Source of the DNA: Serratia symbiotica (Periphyllus acericola)
Lineage (GTDB): Bacteria; Pseudomonadota; Gammaproteobacteria; Enterobacterales; Enterobacteriaceae
Direction: 5' to 3'
Assembly: GCF_964019515.1 (NCBI RefSeq)
Contig: NZ_OZ026452.1
Span: forward strand, 868,001 to 932,000
DNA: 64,000 nucleotides
Positions 10,983-21,966 of this stretch are shown piece after piece. A program made the translations under genes and the position numbers. The stretch's first letter is position 1; every line of letters begins with the position of its first letter. Under the pieces are notes generated by a model. The model made no database searches. It worked only from the letters and a program-made list of their open reading frames with translations, and was not told the origin of the DNA.

Positions 10983-12690
10983 GTGACAGACGATTTTGCA
11001 ACAGATGGCGCTCTGGCGCAGGCGGTTACCAAAGCGATCAACTTCAAGCAAGAACTGGTGGTGGAGGCGGGAACTGGCACCGGCAAAACCTTTGCCTACT
11101 TGGCACCTGCGCTGCGCGCCGATCGTAAAGTGATTATTTCCACCGGATCGAAAGCCTTACAGGATCAACTCTATGTGTGTGATCTTCCCACCATTGCCAA
11201 GGAACTGAAATACAAAGGTAATTGGAGCAGCAGTCAATGGCTAGTGGGGAGTTAGCCGGACAGGCCCTGATCGATCTGTTGTACTTGCGCAAGTGGTCTT
11301 CAGAAACCAAAGACGGCGATATCAGCCGCTGTAGCTGTGTAGCTGTGTAGCGGAGGATAGCGTTGTCTGGCCGCTGGTGACCAGTACTAATGACAATTGC
11401 CTCGGCGTTGATTGCCCGCTGTATCAGGACTGTTTCGTGGTTAAAGCACGGCGGCGAACCATGGATTCCTATGTGGTGGTGGTGGTGAATCATCACCTGT
11501 TTCTGGCAGACATGGTGGTGAAGGAATGCGGATTTGCCGAATTAATCCCTGCGGCTGATTTGATAATTTTCGATGAAGCACACCAACTCCCTGACATCGC
11601 CAGCCAGTATTTTGGCAAAAAGCTCACCAGCCGCCAGTTGCTGGATCTGGCAAAAGACATCATCATTGCCTACCGCACAGAAGTTCGTGATGCTGCACAA
11701 TTGCAAAAAAGCGCCGACCGCTTAAGCCAAAGTACTCAGAATTTCCGGATAATGTTGGGGGAGCCGGGATTTCGCGGCAATCTGCGTGATGTGCTCGGCC
11801 AGCCGAACGTTCAGCGTGCGCTGCTGTTGCTCTATGATGCGCTCGAACTGTGTTATGACGTGTCCAAGCTATCGTTGGGGCGTTCTGCATTGCTGGACGC
11901 CGCTTTTGAGCGCGCCACGCTATACCGTGCGCGCCTCAAACAGTTGCAGCAGGTCACTGAACCCGGCTATAGCTACTGATATGAATGCAATTCACGCCAT
12001 TTTGTGCTAGCGCTGACGCCGTTGACGGTGGCCGATCGCTTCCGCGAACTGCTGGACGAGCAGCCGGGTAGTTAGATTTTTACGTCCGCTACGTTATCGG
12101 TCAACGAGCAGTTGGCCTATTTTGCTGAACGGTTGGGCCTGAATCAGCCGAAGACCTGCATGCTGCGGCCCCTGATCGAGGCCAATAATGGCCGCTATTT
12201 CTTACTATGCACCTCGCACCAGATTATGCGCGAGTTGGCTGAAGAATTTCGCGCCACCCTATTGCTGCCTGTGTTGTTGCAGGGTGAAACCAATAAAGGC
12301 CAACTGCTGACACAGTTTATTGAGGTCGGCAACGCACTACTGGTGGCAACCAGGATCTTCTGGGAGGGGGTAGATGTGCGAGGTGACGCATTATCCTGTG
12401 TGATCATCGATAAGTTGCCGTTCACCTCGCCGGATGATCCGCTATTAAAAGCACCGATTGAAGATTGCCGCCTGCGAGGTAGCGACCTTTTAAATGATGT
12501 GTAATTACCGGATGCAGTCATCACGTTGAAGCAGGGTGTCGGGCGGCTGATCCGTGACACCGATGATCGCGGTGTGTTGGTGATCTGCGATCATCGGCTA
12601 GTGATGTGTCCTTACGGCGAAGTGTTCCTCAACAGCCTGCCACAGACGCCACGAACCCGTGATATCGCCCAGGAGATCGCATTCCTATAG
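10983..12690 (+). pseudogene. yoaA: yoaA remnant (DinG-family helicase)
   Basis: From the GTG at 10983, MTDDFATDGALAQAV leads to Walker A EAGTGTGKT, the DEAH motif (IFDEAHQLPD near 11570), SLGRSALLDAAFERATLYR, and the C-terminal helicase block FWEGVDVRGD then IIDKLPFTSPDDPLLKA. The last fragment ends RTRDIAQEIAFL at 12690. About 16 codons are missing near the N-terminus. Further deletions, stops or shifts occur near 11256, 11340, 11980 and 12500. The family is an Fe-S XPD-like repair helicase. It keeps its place between yoaB and tsaB. Confidence 0.93.
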
Positions 12691-12731
12691 GACACTCCGC
12701 CGTTAGTAACATGAAAGATGAAAGGTAGCTG

Positions 12732-12740
12732 TGTTATAAT
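12732..12740 (+). promoter_or_regulatory. Extended -10 promoter element for tsaB
   Basis: TGTTATAAT (TG-n-TATAAT, 12732-12740) lies 46 bp before the tsaB ATG in otherwise non-coding sequence. The -35 is poor, as is usual for extended -10 promoters. This is inferred from sequence only. Confidence 0.45.
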
Positions 12741-12786
12741 GTGCGATCTGTATGAAAACCCTGCTTTATTCTCGCCAGAGGTTAGT

Positions 12787-13488
12787 ATGAAAACGCGAAT
12801 TTTAGCGATCGATACATCGACGGAAGCCTGTTCCGTCGCCATCTGGAATCAAGGTGAAATCCTGGCCTTGTTTGAGTTACGCCCACGTGAGCATACGCAA
12901 CGTATTTTACCTATGGTGCAGCAGGTACTGGAGGATGGCGGCCTGGTACTTAGCCAGCTTGATGTATTGGCTTTTGGCCGCGGCCCAGGCAGTTTTACCG
13001 GTGTACGTATCGGCATTGGTATCGCTCAGGGGCTGGCGCTGGGTGCCGTTCTGCCGATGCTGGGTATTTCCACCTTGCAAACCATGGCACAGGGGGCTTG
13101 GCGGGTCAGCCGTGCTGAGCGTGTACTAGCGGCGATCGACGCCCGGATGGGGGAAGTCTACTGGGGGCAATTCGAGCGTCAGCAGGATGGCCGTTGGCAT
13201 GAAAGCGAAGGAGAGGGGGTGCTTTCCCCCGCTGAGGCATTGGAGCGCGCTCACGGACTGCATGGCGACTGGGCTTGTGTTGGCACTGGTTGGCAAACAT
13301 ATCCGGATTTGGTCAGCGGGTCTGCGTTGAGCGTACGTGATGGACAAATTCTGTTGCCCCAGGCAGAAGACATGCTGCCGCTAGCGTTACTGGCTTGGCA
13401 ACAGGGTCTGGAGGTGGCAGTGGAAAACGCCGAACCAACCTACTTGCGTAATGAAGCTACCTGGAAGAAACGGCCTGGTCGCCCATAG
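12787..13488 (+). CDS. tsaB: tRNA t6A biosynthesis protein TsaB
   Basis: The 233 residues start at ATG 12787 ([18 protein letters not shown]), like E. coli TsaB; the longer ATG at 12718 overlaps the promoter. TsaB is the ASKHA-fold partner that scaffolds TsaD and TsaE for threonylcarbamoyl transfer to A37 of ANN-decoding tRNAs. The conserved [20 protein letters not shown] and ISTLQTMA are present. The protein is essential in most bacteria and is intact here between two pseudogenes. Confidence 0.95.
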   Translation: MKTRILAIDTSTEACSVAIWNQGEILALFELRPREHTQRILPMVQQVLEDGGLVLSQLDVLAFGRGPGSFTGVRIGIGIAQGLALGAVLPMLGISTLQTMAQGAWRVSRAERVLAAIDARMGEVYWGQFERQQDGRWHESEGEGVLSPAEALERAHGLHGDWACVGTGWQTYPDLVSGSALSVRDGQILLPQAEDMLPLALLAWQQGLEVAVENAEPTYLRNEATWKKRPGRP

Positions 13489-13576
13489 TCTAAGCGTATT
13501 GTGCTGTGGGACTTGAAGAGGTAATCGTGCCTAACTCAATGGTCAAGGTTACTGTTATTTCGAGGAGATTGTGACA

Positions 13577-13915
13577 ATGTTAACCCGTAATACAAAAAGT
13601 TTGGTGTTGCTGACAATCGCCTGTGGTGCACTGGTATTGGATGGTTGCGTCACGGTGCCGGATGCCATCAAAGGTTAAACGGCTACACCTGTCATTCAGT
13701 TGTCCTCGGTGCAGTATGCGCCGAATCTGTTTCCTGGAGCATAGGCACGCTTTGGCAGCAAGGTAATGAACATCACCAATCAGCAAGGGAAGACAGTGTT
13801 GGAAATTGCCAGTGTGCCGCCCGACTCGTCGGCGCGTCCTATTTTAGGTGAACCATCAAGCGGCCGTTTGTTGGCCACGGTACAAGGGTTCCATTAACCG
13901 GCTGATTTTAAAAGC
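13577..13915 (+). pseudogene. yeaY: yeaY remnant (Slp-family outer-membrane lipoprotein)
   Basis: From ATG 13577 (after CGAGGAG) the frame reads a lipoprotein signal ending LDGCVTVPDAIKG. TAA follows at codon 34, then recognisable Slp sequence VQYAPNLFPGA, a stop, [20 protein letters not shown], and [14 protein letters not shown]. The lipobox here is LDGC rather than the usual LSGC. The C-terminal half is replaced by an ERIC repeat at 13919. tsaB-yeaY is the ancestral order. Confidence 0.85.
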
Positions 13916-13918
13916 CGG

Positions 13919-14102
13919 TATATACCCTAAATAATTCGAGTTGTAGGAAGGCAGTAACGCAGAGACAAATCGGTCAGGAACCGGTTTGAGCAGCGCTTGC
14001 ACTGGGCCTCAGACTGAACCTTAGGGGTGAGATCCATTAATTCCAAAGCGCTGGCACCCGCCAGTGACTGGTGGGGCCAAGAAAGCTAGTATGACGGGTA
14101 TA
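13919..14102. repeat. ERIC/IRU repeat with internal insert
   Basis: Opens with tataccctaaataattcg and closes with tagtatgacgggtata; the centre carries gccagtgactggtggggcc. At about 184 bp it is longer than a standard ERIC. It shares its central insert type (ggttcagtctgaggcc-like block) with the copy at 23637-23829. Confidence 0.7.
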
Positions 14103-14555
14103 AAAAGCAATCAATTTGTGGTTGCCCATGACAAGAAGGATCTGCGTGCAACTGCATTACTCTGCGGGCTGATTTTACGGGTGATATTGGTGATGACCGA
14201 CATGGCATCACCGCGTGGGAGAGGTTAAAAAGGTAATCAGTTGATTATCTGCATGCTGGGCGTTACCCTGGTCAGGCATTAGAGTTACGGCGTTTAATAC
14301 CGCGCTCGAAACGATTTTTTGTGGTGCATCGGGCGTGCTCAACAGTTTGGGGGAAAAGTCTCCTGTCCTTTATACCTTACTATCGCATAACGCTGGTGAG
14401 CGTTTGGTTGTGCCCGGTATTTGACTGTGGAGGGCGCGACCCAAAGGACAGGTGCAAACTATGCTCACCCTAGGTGACGCGCAGCTGATTTGGTCCACAA
14501 AAATCCACGGTTCGCCTAGTGTTGTTGCGTTGGGATCCTACAAGAGAATGATGTT
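14103..14555. other. Degraded intergenic stretch without a recognisable gene
   Basis: No frame longer than about 60 codons and no family motif was found on either strand. fadD lies here in E. coli (between yeaY and rnd), but I see no FadD motif, so it has been deleted or eroded beyond recognition. Confidence 0.5.
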
Positions 14556-15670
14556 TAGAATTATAAGTTGATTACTACCGATACCGCATTGCAGCAGGTC
14601 TGCGAGCAGGCGCGCACGCAATCGCAGATTGCGCTGGACACCGAGTTTGTCAGAAAACGTACTGCCCACAACTAGGTTTAATCCAACTCTACGATGGCGA
14701 GCAGCTTTTCCCTGATCGATCCGCGGCCGATAAAGTAATGGCAGCCATTTATCGCATTGCTGGCCGATACCCAGGTAGTCAAGTTTCTCCACGCAGGCAG
14801 TGAAGACTTGGAGGTGTTTATCAACGCCCTTAAAACTCTGCCTACCCCAATGATCGACACCCAGATCCTGGCGGCTTTTGCTGGCCGAACGCTATCATGT
14901 GGATTTGCAACGCTGGTGGCGGAATATATGCAGGTCGAGCTGGATAAGAGCGAAGTGCGCACCGACTGGCTGGCGTGTCCATTGACGGAAAAACAGTGCG
15001 TCTATGCGGCGGTAGACGTGTTCTATCTTCTGCCGATGGCGAAACAATTGGTGCAGGAGACCGAGGAGGCCTGTTGGGCCAGCGCCGCCAACAACGAGAC
15101 CCTGTTGCTGTGCCAGCGTCGTAGCGAGATGTTATCACCGGAATTGTGGCCTACCGCGAAATCAGCAATGCCTGGAATCTCAGCCCGCGTCAATTGGCAT
15201 GTTTACAAAAGCTGGCAGCATGGCGTTTGCAGCAGGCGGGTGAGCGCGATCTGGCGGTAAATTTTATGGTGCGTGAAGGTACCTTTGGCAGGTGGCGCGT
15301 TATATGTAAACATCGCTAGGGGAACTAGACTCGCTGGGCCTAAGTGGGCCGGAGATCGGTTATCACGGCAAAACCCTGATAGTGCTAGTGTCGCAGGCGG
15401 CAGCGCTGGACACATCCGCCTTGACGGCACCGTTGTTGAATCTGATCGACCAGCCAGGCTACAAGAAAGCTTTCAAGGAGATTAAAGCGGGGATAGTGAT
15501 CGCGTCAGTGAGCAAAGCGGGTTAAGCAGTGAATTACTGGCCTCAGGCTACCAGGTTAACCAACTGCTGAACTGGCATTGGAAATTGAAAGACAGCCAAC
15601 CCCTGCCAGAATTAATCAGCAACTGGCGCGGTTGATCTATTAGCGGCACAGCTACAAAAAATTCTAAATA
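14556..15670 (+). pseudogene. rnd: rnd remnant (ribonuclease D)
   Basis: NYKLITTDTALQQVCEQ and IALDTEFVRKRT at the 5' end are followed by KFLHAGSEDLEVF, LIDTQILAAFAGR, WLACPLTEKQCVYAAVDV, FYLLPMAKQLV, then RQLACLQKLAAW- and FKEIKAG-type fragments, and LNWHWKLKDS at the 3' end. This covers the DEDD exonuclease and HRDC domains of RNase D. Shifts or stops occur near 14665, 15150, 15300 and 15490. The position of the E. coli TTG initiator reads TAG (14556-14558). Confidence 0.9.
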
Positions 15671-15747
15671 ATTATTAATTGTTGGTAAAATTGGTAGTAC
15701 ATCTCAATTCTGTTGAGTGGTGTGCTGGCTGCGCTGACACTTATTTG

Positions 15748-15772
15748 CAACTCTAACTATTTAGGGTGTAGA
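15748..15772. repeat. ERIC end fragment
   Basis: gcaactctaactatttagggtgta resembles the terminal arm of the ERIC copies, without the rest of the unit. It lies between dead rnd and plsC. Confidence 0.45.
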
Positions 15773-15801
15773 AGTTCATTCTATGAAGCCGAGGGAAAAT
15801 A

Positions 15802-16536
15802 TTATTTCCTGGCCGCGTGGTACTGGGCAACCTCTGTGTCCAACTGGGCGATTTTCGCTGCCATCAAGGCATGGCAATAGGCCGCCAACTCACGCACGTT
15901 TTCCTTACCGTAGGTGCTGGTGTCGATCGGTGCCATCATTTCTACAATCGCCTGGCCGTTATTCCAGCGATTAAGATTAATTTTACCGTTGGTGCTTGAA
16001 ACGCAAATGGGTATGATCGGTACGCTGGCAGTGATGGCCGCATGAAAAGCGCCGTTTTTAAACGGCATCAGCCCACGACCACGGCTGCGGGTACCTTCTG
16101 GGAACATCCAGATCGAGATATCTCTCTTTTTACACTGTTCTACCACCAGGGCGATGGTGCTGTGTGCCTTGGTACGATTACCACGATCAATCAGCAGATT
16201 ACCGCTCAGCCAATACAGTGGGCCGAAAAAAGGAACCCACAGCAGACTTTTTTTTCCAACGGTAACAGTGCGTGGTTGCACAATATTGGCTGCTGTCACC
16301 ATATCGTAGTTATTCTGATGATTAGCGATGTAAATGCAGTTGCCATTGTTGGCTACCCCAGCCGGTACGCGGATTTCTACTTTAAGGCCGAACAAGATTG
16401 ACATACGGCCAAACAGATGGCCAAAGGTCGCCACATGGCGGGGGTTGCGTGGGCTGAACAAGCAGCACACAGTGCCGAAAATGCACACCAAAACACAATA
16501 AACAACGGCAATAAAAACACGTAAAATCAACAACAT
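15802..16536 (-). CDS. plsC: 1-acyl-sn-glycerol-3-phosphate acyltransferase
   Basis: The 244 residues compare with 245 for E. coli PlsC. The enzyme transfers the second acyl chain to make phosphatidic acid at the inner membrane, an essential step. An N-terminal hydrophobic segment (about 1-27) is followed by the catalytic HX4D box NHQNNYD (about 73-79), and the substrate motif FPEGTRSRGRG (about 144-154). The start ATG at 16536 lies at the end of an open upstream region. No lesion is seen. Confidence 0.95.
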   Translation of the reverse strand: MLLILRVFIAVVYCVLVCIFGTVCCLFSPRNPRHVATFGHLFGRMSILFGLKVEIRVPAGVANNGNCIYIANHQNNYDMVTAANIVQPRTVTVGKKSLLWVPFFGPLYWLSGNLLIDRGNRTKAHSTIALVVEQCKKRDISIWMFPEGTRSRGRGLMPFKNGAFHAAITASVPIIPICVSSTNGKINLNRWNNGQAIVEMMAPIDTSTYGKENVRELAAYCHALMAAKIAQLDTEVAQYHAARK

Positions 16537-16602
16537 AAAAACCTCATTGGCACATTGCTAACGCAGCCTGATTCGCTACGTAGATTTTTTACGTCTTGCT
16601 GT

Positions 16603-17198
16603 TTAATCCCTTCCTAATGCTTCTCTGACCCAGTGTCTCATCGGCTCGTAGTCCATTGATACGCCTGCATGGATAGCCGATATATACTGGGTTTTATTTT
16701 GCTCCCAGCTTTGATAATCCAGCGGTTTGTATCCTCCCTGAACGGCCATCACGTCGGCTAATAGTCGCGATAAGCGCCCGTTTCCCTCTCTGAATGGATG
16801 GATGAGTATTAGCTCTACATGGGTTATGGCGCGTCCATGCCGCTACATGGCGTGTAATGAGCAAGATACTTTGTGTCGAATTCGTTCAGCAGTTTTGGTA
16901 ATTGTGCTGAAGGGGCAAACATAAAACCGCCCTTGCTGATGTTTACCATTCTTTCTTGCCCAGCCCATTCGTAGATGTTACCTAGCTAGCGGCGATGCCA
17001 GCCTTTTAATAAGGCTACACTGAGTTGTCCTTCCAGGAACTGTTCTTCAAAAACAGCCTGGTAGAGTTGTTCTAGCAGGACAAGTTCAGCCTAATACATC
17101 TCATCAGAAGCAGCGATCCCCAGTTTATTAGCCAAAACTTGTTCGTCAGAGTCTTTCTCATACTGGCCTTCACTACTGGATACATGGTATCGGCTCAT
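16603..17198 (-). pseudogene. Fic/DOC-family protein remnant
   Basis: The minus strand starts at ATG 17198 (MSRYHVSSSEGQYEKDSDEQ). It runs through NIYEWAGQERMVNI and, after a frameshift near 16850, the Fic core HPFREGNGRLSRLLADVM, ending WVREALGRD. The complete core motif is present. There are two nonsense codons (near 17095 and 16988) and one frameshift. Fic enzymes AMPylate proteins or serve as toxins. No inhibitory partner gene is visible. Its position beside a dead integrase suggests horizontally acquired origin. Confidence 0.88.
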
Positions 17199-17377
17199 GG
17201 ATATGCACTGTGTTAATAGAGGTATGGAAAAACAGAGATATTATAACGCGAGGCGAGTATGGCAAACAATACTCGTAAAATCAGTTAGTTAAATAAGTGT
17301 AGTTTAAATTGTGGTTTTTTAAATTTTTATTGAAATAACTGTTATTTATCAATGAGTACACACCAATGCATCATCGT

Positions 17378-18441
17378 TTAAGAAACATGAACACTGCTAT
17401 CAGTGTTGCCTACTAAACGCGTAATACCTATGGTTATGGTTGCATGTGGGCTATAAGTTCCACTCCAACCAAGACTCTTAAGTAGTGGCTGTAATGAATG
17501 CGATGTCATTGGTTCGAGTGGATTATCCCGTCCAGGAAAGAGGTGTTGTCGATGTCCGGTTAATCCCTTTAACGTTCGGAGCATTTTGATGGCTTGAGAG
17601 GGGAGGGGAATAACGTGTTCTCTACGGGCTTTCATTCGCGTTTCCGGAATAGTCCAAAGTACGTTATTAAGATCGAATTCTGCCCATTCTGCTTCGGTAA
17701 CTTCAGAGGGGGGGTGCAAGCGTCCACCACATTAGCCACATGCAATAGTTAACCTGGTATGAGCCACGACTATTGTCAAAACAGCTTAATAACTTCCCGA
17801 TTTGCTGAGGATTTAATGCCTGTTTGTAATGTGTCTTGTTTGCTAGAAGAGCCTTACGGACAGGCCAGACAGGATCGATATCAGCTCTAAGTGTCGCTAC
17901 TGCCAACTCGAAAACTGATAAAACAGTGCGGCGGGCTTCAGCGGCAACTGTCGGTGCTCCTCGTTTAGCAGTTTCCTGAAGAATTTTAAGAATGTGGTGT
18001 GGGGTGATCTCTCTGATAGGGAGCTTACCGATTACGGGGAAAACCACACGCTCAAGCATATCTAGACGGCGGGTTTTGGTGATTTCTGCCCATTCTTTCA
18101 TCTGCAGCCACTCTTTGGCGATCAGTTAAAAGGTGTTGGATGCCTCGTTGACCTTGCGGATCTTATCTAACTGACGAACCTATGTCGGGCTAACTCCATC
18201 CGCGACTTGCGTACACGCTTGCTCGCATTTCTCTCGCGCTTCGGCGAGTTTTACTGTGGGATACTCGCCCAACACAAACATGCTGGATTTACCATTGAGT
18301 TTAAACCGATAGCGCCATGCCTTTTTGCCAGTAGGTTTCACTTCGAGGTAGAAACCGTTGAAGTCATTGAGCCGATAGAGTTTTTCTTTCTGCTTGGCAT
18401 TGCGTATCAGTGAGCATAGCGAGTCCTTGTCTATTTCTTAT
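17378..18441 (-). pseudogene. P4-type tyrosine recombinase (integrase) remnant
   Basis: Three minus-strand blocks, N to C: an Arm-binding DUF4102-like part (IRNAKQKEKLYRLNDFNGFY through EAREKCEQACTQVADGVSPT, near 18180-18410), a core-binding part (KEWAEITKTRRLDMLERVVF ... near 17703-18101), and a catalytic part (WAEFDLNNVLWTIPETRMKA then EHVIPLPSQA). Frameshifts separate them, and I do not see the final HxxR...Y in frame. Such integrases mark island insertion. I found no tRNA gene or clear att repeats beside it. Confidence 0.85.
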
Positions 18442-18617
18442 ACCGCTATTGTACTCACCTAAAATGAATATGGAAACTGATTGTACTCATTTTTAGCTGC
18501 GCTGTAGCGAGATTACATGAGACGTCATGAAAAAAAACACACGCAATTTATTTTATTTTATATGTTTTTTATATTTTCAAGAGATTCAATGAAACCTCAT
18601 GAGACGACAAGTTTTAT

Positions 18618-19709
18618 TTAGACGTTGAACAAGAACTTCATCACGTCACCGTCTTTGACGATGTAATCTTTGCCTTCTGAACGCATTTTACCGACTTCTT
18701 TGGCACCTTGCTCCCCCTTATAGGTGATGAAATCCTTGTACGCGATGGTTTGTGCGCGAATAAAGCCTTTCTCGAAGTCAGTGTGGATCTTGCCTGCCGC
18801 TTGTGGAGCGGTCCCACCTACCGGAATGGTCCAGGCGCGCACTTCTTTAACACAAGCAGTGAAATAGGTCTGTAGGTTCAGTAGATCGTAACCGGTGCGG
18901 ATCACCCGGTTTAGCCCCAGTTCTTCCAGGCCCAGTTCAGCCATAAATTCGTCACGCTCTTCATCTTCCAGTTCGGCGATGTCGGATTCCACGGCGGCAC
19001 ACACAGCAACCACCACCGAGCCTTCGGCTTTAGCAATTTTACGCACGGCGTCCAGATACGGGTTGTTCTCGAAGCCGTCTTCGTTGACGTTGGCGATATA
19101 CATGGTTGGCTTCAGCGTCAGGAAGCTTAAGTAGCGGATCGCGCCCTTATCTTCCATGCTCAGATCCAGCGCACGCAACATACCGGCATTTTCCAAGTGC
19201 GGCAGACATTTTTCCAGAGCGGCCAGTTCGGCTTTAGCGTCTTTATCGCCGCCTTTGGCTTTTTTCTGTACACGATGGATAGTGCGTTCGCAGGTGTCAA
19301 GGTCAGACAGCGCCAGCTCGATGTTGATCACCTCGATATCTTCGGCCGGATCGACCTTATTGTTGACATGGATGATGTTGTCGTTTTTGAAGCAGCGCAC
19401 TACATGGCCAATGGCTTCAGTTTCACGGATGTTGGTTAGGAACTGGTTGCCCAGACCTTCTCCTTTGGAAGCGCCTTTCACCAAGCCAGCGATATCAACA
19501 AATTCCATGGTGGTTGGCAAAATGCGCTGTGGTTTGACAATCTCGGCCAATTTATCCAGACGCGGATCAGGCATCGGTACCACACCTGTGTTTGGTTCAA
19601 TGGTGCAGAACGGGAAGTTGGCTGCTTCGATGCCCGCTTTGGTCAACGCGTTGAACAGGGTGGATTTGCCTACGTTAGGCAGACCGACGATACCGCATTT
19701 GAATCCCAT
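18618..19709 (-). CDS. ychF: ribosome-binding ATPase YchF (Obg family)
   Basis: The 363 residues match the E. coli length. YchF is an OLA1-type P-loop NTPase that binds ribosomes and prefers ATP. G1 GLPNVGKST (9-17), G3 [16 protein letters not shown] (near 72), a coiled-coil insert (about 130-170) and the C-terminal TGS domain ([14 protein letters not shown] ... [17 protein letters not shown]) are complete. It lies downstream of pth on the same strand, as in E. coli, but a 540-bp gap with repeat R2 now separates them. Confidence 0.96.
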   Translation of the reverse strand: MGFKCGIVGLPNVGKSTLFNALTKAGIEAANFPFCTIEPNTGVVPMPDPRLDKLAEIVKPQRILPTTMEFVDIAGLVKGASKGEGLGNQFLTNIRETEAIGHVVRCFKNDNIIHVNNKVDPAEDIEVINIELALSDLDTCERTIHRVQKKAKGGDKDAKAELAALEKCLPHLENAGMLRALDLSMEDKGAIRYLSFLTLKPTMYIANVNEDGFENNPYLDAVRKIAKAEGSVVVAVCAAVESDIAELEDEERDEFMAELGLEELGLNRVIRTGYDLLNLQTYFTACVKEVRAWTIPVGGTAPQAAGKIHTDFEKGFIRAQTIAYKDFITYKGEQGAKEVGKMRSEGKDYIVKDGDVMKFLFNV

Positions 19710-20139
19710 GTTGTTATCACCTTAAATATATTAATTATCAGTATGTTATATTTATCTAACTACGTGTGTGTAAAGGACAAAATAATGCCGACATTATACA
19801 CGTAATAGGCGTTTATCGCGATCTGACTTGTGTGATGGGGGGATGTAGCGGTATGGCCAGTTTTGATTGAGATTTTGATCGCATTACACCTGCTGACTGA
19901 CATGACTGGTGAACCACTGGTAAGAGCATCGGAGGCATTTTTTTCCACTCTACCCCGGTCGTTCGCATTTGATCGCCGTTCAGAGGTTTTTATTGGTTAG
20001 AAGAGATCAGCAGTGAGTGGGGGCTGACTGCGTTTGTCGAAGCAAGCTAAACCGATCCGCAGCTACAAGCTAGATGATTATCGCCATTGGGTGGCGAAGA
20101 ATGCTGTAACACGCGTACCTTAGCATAAGACTAGGTAGG
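19710..20139. other. Gene-free spacer between ychF and repeat R2
   Basis: No frame above about 60 codons has family resemblance. The A/T-rich bases next to the ychF start may hold its promoter. Nothing else can be supported. Confidence 0.4.
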
Positions 20140-20270
20140 CTATTTGATTTGCCATTTTGGCCCTGAGCATTACCTATCATTCTCACGTAATCCATGCCGG
20201 CTCTTGTTGTTGCATACTTTCGGTGTGTAAATTGGTTGCAACAATGTATACACCTACTGGGATAAGCTCT
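20140..20270. repeat. Dispersed repeat R2, copy a
   Basis: Shares tttgccattttgg near one end and tgcaacaatgta..cctactgg..ta.gctct near the other with 41833-41985; the middle is diverged. It overlaps the last codons of pth, so the pth stop codon (20254-20256) lies inside the repeat. Confidence 0.6.
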
Positions 20271-20859
20271 TAGCGCTTGCCTTGAAGCTGTGCAGGCGCT
20301 GAACGGCGTTTTCCAGCCCGTCTTTCATTAGCATTTCGCTGCAATGCAGCGTTTCGTCTATCGCTTTATCAATCATTTCCTGCTCGCTGGTTGGCGGCTT
20401 GCCGAGCACGAAGCCCACCACCTTGCTTTTATCGCCCGGATGGCCGATACCTATGCGCAGGCGATAAAAGTTCGGATTGTTGCCAAATTTGTTCTGAATG
20501 TCCTTGAGGCCATTATGGCCACCGTTGCCGCCGCCGAGCTTGATTTTGGCGACACCTGGGGGCAGATCCAGATCGTCATGTGCCACCAGGATTTCGTCCG
20601 GCTCGATGCGGTAGAAATGGGCCATCGCTAGCACCGCTTTGCCGCTGAGGTTCATAAAGGTAGTCGGCACCAGCAGGCGCACATCGTTACCCGCTAGGTT
20701 TAGCAGGGTGGTATAACCGAAGAGCTTGTTTTCTTCCTTCAATTGCTGGTGGTAGCGCTGTGCTAGTAAATCGACGTACCAGCCACCCGCGTTGTGCCGT
20801 GTTTGGGCGTATTCCATGCCTGGATTCGCCAGACCCACTATCAATTTAATACTGCACAT
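20254..20859 (-). CDS. pth: peptidyl-tRNA hydrolase
   Basis: The 201 residues start at the ATG at 20859 ([14 protein letters not shown]); the longer upstream frame has no conservation. Pth releases peptides from drop-off peptidyl-tRNAs and is essential. The catalytic His is in TRHNAGGW (about 21), with the conserved Asn in [10 protein letters not shown], Asp in VAHDDLDLP, and [13 protein letters not shown]. The C-terminus [11 protein letters not shown] is about 7 residues longer than the usual ...AFKA ending and is encoded by repeat R2. Confidence 0.95.
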   Translation of the reverse strand: MCSIKLIVGLANPGMEYAQTRHNAGGWYVDLLAQRYHQQLKEENKLFGYTTLLNLAGNDVRLLVPTTFMNLSGKAVLAMAHFYRIEPDEILVAHDDLDLPPGVAKIKLGGGNGGHNGLKDIQNKFGNNPNFYRLRIGIGHPGDKSKVVGFVLGKPPTSEQEMIDKAIDETLHCSEMLMKDGLENAVQRLHSFKASAKSLSQ

Positions 20860-20968
20860 CGGGAAATTCGCCATGATTACGATAAGGGAAAGGGCATAGT
20901 TTACCCGCCGCTGTGACGAATAACAAAACCCTGATGCTGTGTAAATAAAGGTTAATAGCCAGGTTTTG

Positions 20969-21114
20969 CCAGTGAGCATCGCTGGGGTTTCGTCCCCGAA
21001 GCCTATCTCCGCGTTGTCGGGCTTGAATATAGCTCTCTATACCCTGCCTCCTCGGCCTTGATTAAAAGTTTTTGGGGCTGCGATGCCGTCACGCTCAATT
21101 ACGGAACACAGCCT
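20969..21114. repeat. Dispersed MITE-like repeat R1, copy c (truncated)
   Basis: Matches the outer part of R1 copies at 8679 and 56168: gtgagcatcgctgg, then ccgcgttgtcgggcttgaa, ccttgatta, and the end acggaacacagcct. The outer left end and part of the middle are missing. Confidence 0.6.
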
Positions 21115-21158
21115 AATTAGATGAATGACTGAATTTGTTTGCTATTCATCATTTAGAC

Positions 21159-21733
21159 GGCGTTGTTGAATAAATCGAACATTTGGCCGGCACGAGGATC
21201 AGATCACTCTCCTTCTGTCAAAATAGCGACATTCCGTGCCCAGCAAAAGTTCAACATCACCCACTGGAAGGCTTACAACAACGCCCTTATCACTCGGGGT
21301 TCACTCACTTTCTCCGTGGATGAAACGGCACTTCACGCCTGTTACTGCGAGGAAAAACCTTCTCTGCGTGGTCGCCCACCACATTATTCCGATATGGCAA
21401 TCACCAGCGTATTGATGCTGAAACGGATTTTCGGCCTGACACTTCGCGCCCTCCAGGGCTTCGTCGACTCCATTGTCACACTGATCAAAGTGCCGTTGAA
21501 CTGCCCTGACAACACCTGCATCAGTAAGCGGGCGAAGTCCGGCCATGTCCCGTTTAAAACCCCAACGCCGGGTGAAATTGCGCACCTCGTTATCGACTCT
21601 AGCGGGCTCAACGTGTTGGGTGAAGGCGAGTGGATGGCAAAAAAACACGGTCAGGAAAAACGGCGTATCTGGCGAAAACTGCATTTGGCCGTAGATACAG
21701 AAACACATGAGGTCATCTGTGCTGACCTTTCCT
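21159..21733 (+). mobile_element. IS903-like element, copy D, right half missing
   Basis: The left end ggcgttgttgaataaatcg starts at 21159. The transposase is open through the first catalytic Asp (HLVIDSSG) to ICADLS, where IS homology stops at about 21733 and unrelated sequence follows. The second and third catalytic regions and the right inverted end are absent. It belongs to the MAQ-type sublineage (reads AQQKFNIT). Confidence 0.88.
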
Positions 21734-21966
21734 TTCTCCAACGACTGCGGAACATCTTGCGTGTAGATTAGATAAAGCATGTTCCACCTTTAAAATCATT
21801 GTCATAAAATGGCTAAGTCAGGGTAACGTAAAAGGTGAGGTAAAGGAAATGCCTAAAACGCTTAGGGCAAATTCTACTTCGGCTAAAAATTACGCCTTGA
21901 AGCCGCAAGCTTTTGTTCGTATAGCGCGCTGCGTGGTCAATTAAGTGATGCATGAGAGGTGATAAA

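Noticed and set aside
14103..14555. Remnant of fadD expected from gene order
   Set aside because: No FadD motif could be found in any frame.
18500..18617. tRNA gene as integration site of the P4-type integrase
   Set aside because: No cloverleaf or T-loop consensus was found on either strand near the integrase.
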